In this document: positions 63,626 through 64,000 of the stretch, piece after piece
Layout of the letters: each line of letters begins with the position of its first letter
Numbering within the stretch: the stretch's first letter is position 1
Assembly: GCF_900111885.1 (NCBI RefSeq)
Contig: NZ_FOKG01000008.1
Location: 246,987 to 310,986, forward strand
Reading direction: 5' to 3'
Origin: Amycolatopsis marina
Lineage (GTDB): Bacteria; Actinomycetota; Actinomycetes; Mycobacteriales; Pseudonocardiaceae
Length of the DNA stretch: 64,000 nt
Position numbers and translations under genes: made by a program
Notes under the pieces: generated by a model
Seen by the model: the letters and a program-made list of their open reading frames with translations, nothing else
Told to the model about the DNA's origin: nothing
Databases searched by the model: none

Positions 63626-64000
63626 GTGACTGACGGCACCGGGCTGTACCAGCTTGCTGAGGAGCACGAGGAGTTGCGGGCTGCCGTGCGTTCGCTGGCG
63701 GAGAAGGAGATCGCCCCGTACGCGGCGGAGGTCGACGAGCACGACCGCTACCCGCACGAAGCGCGGACCGCCCTCAAAAACGCCGGTTTCAATGCGGTGC
63801 ATATTCCTGAGGAGTTCGCGGGTCAGGGTGCGGATGCGGTGTCGGCGTGCGTTGTGATCGAGGAGGTCGCGCGGGTTGATGCGTCGGCGTCGTTGATTCC
63901 CGCGGTGAACAAGTTGGGGACGCAGCCGATTTTGTTGTCGGGGTCGGAGCAGGTGAAGAAGTTGGTGTTGCCGGCGATCGCGGCGGGGGAGATGGCCTCG
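63626..64000 (+). CDS. Acyl-CoA dehydrogenase, N-terminal part (3' truncated by window edge)
   Basis: The first 125 residues of an acyl-CoA dehydrogenase, covering most of the N-terminal helical domain (YQLAEEHEELRAAVRSLAEK, AAEVDEHDRYPHEA, IPEEFAGQGADAVSACVVIEEVARVD). FadE25 (Rv3274c) occupies this position next to purE in M. tuberculosis. Codon use changes sharply about 63 codons in: the first part prefers C-ending codons, the last 40 codons use TTG for leucine seven times and many G/T endings. GTG start with AAGGGTGA upstream. Confidence 0.92.
   Translation, partial: MTDGTGLYQLAEEHEELRAAVRSLAEKEIAPYAAEVDEHDRYPHEARTALKNAGFNAVHIPEEFAGQGADAVSACVVIEEVARVDASASLIPAVNKLGTQPILLSGSEQVKKLVLPAIAAGEMAS

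Overview
This is a 64 kb piece of a high-GC actinomycete chromosome, most likely from the Pseudonocardiales (Amycolatopsis/Saccharomonospora-like). The reasons are the dense G/C-ending codons, many GTG starts and leaderless starts, the actinobacterial accD-accE-maf and birA-PH-domain gene pairs, an LprG/P55 pair and a TNT-type toxin cassette. The gene order follows a block known from Mycobacterium tuberculosis H37Rv, running from upp (Rv3309c) to fadE25 (Rv3274c): upp, phosphoglucomutase, purine nucleoside phosphorylase, M20 amidohydrolase, lpdA, glpD, accA3, maf, accE, accD, birA, PH-domain protein, GtrA, purK, purE and an acyl-CoA dehydrogenase all recur here. Lineage-specific genes are interspersed.

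Layout. 1-2.4 kb: end of upp, a divergent TetR/MerR pair and an aldo/keto reductase. 2.5-7 kb: hisS, a P55-like exporter, lprG and a Tat-exported peptidase. 7-14.1 kb: flavin oxidoreductases, an MFS transporter, a large LuxR-type regulator and pgm. 14.3-16.1 kb: a PucR/CdaR-like regulator followed by a 36-residue peptide gene with its own terminator. 16-21.1 kb: punA, two membrane genes, a MerR regulator, a 123-bp inverted-repeat element and a receptor Ser/Thr kinase. 21.2-26.8 kb: methylmalonyl-CoA mutase (mutA, mutB), its chaperone meaB and a small exported protein. 27-36 kb: M20 amidohydrolase, an endonuclease-fold protein, gamma-glutamylcyclotransferase, lpdA and the glycerol genes glpK, glpF and glpD. 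36-46 kb: acyl-CoA synthetase, GNAT, accA3, a DAACS transporter, maf, accE and accD. 46-51.7 kb: birA, PH-domain protein, HMG-CoA lyase and a toxin cassette (YbaB-like, WXG100-like, helical-domain/TNT fusion, candidate immunity protein). 51.7-64 kb: hisN, a two-component system, gtrA, an ECF sigma factor fused to a zinc-finger/transmembrane/extracellular part, a degenerate GGDEF-like protein, GT87, purK, purE, a second acyl-CoA synthetase and the start of an acyl-CoA dehydrogenase.

Metabolic theme. accA3, accD and accE should form a propionyl/acetyl-CoA carboxylase biotinylated by BirA. MutA/MutB/MeaB would carry methylmalonyl-CoA to succinyl-CoA. The acyl-CoA dehydrogenase, HMG-CoA lyase and acyl-CoA synthetases feed the same branched-chain and odd-chain acyl-CoA pool.

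The most striking observation is a repeated 77-bp unit at the start codons of exactly three propionyl-CoA-pathway genes: mutB, accE and accD. Each copy lies between two ATGAGC hexamers, supplies the ribosome binding site of the downstream gene, and contains a conserved 26-codon open frame joined by ATGA overlaps. It is either a new family of translationally coupled leader peptides or a small mobile element that targets ATGAGC start codons. Other repeat families are palindromes with the core GCACTTTCCCGGGAAAGTGC and about 21-bp units that also occur in frame inside the TNT toxin linker. No rRNA, tRNA, CRISPR array or canonical insertion sequence was seen.
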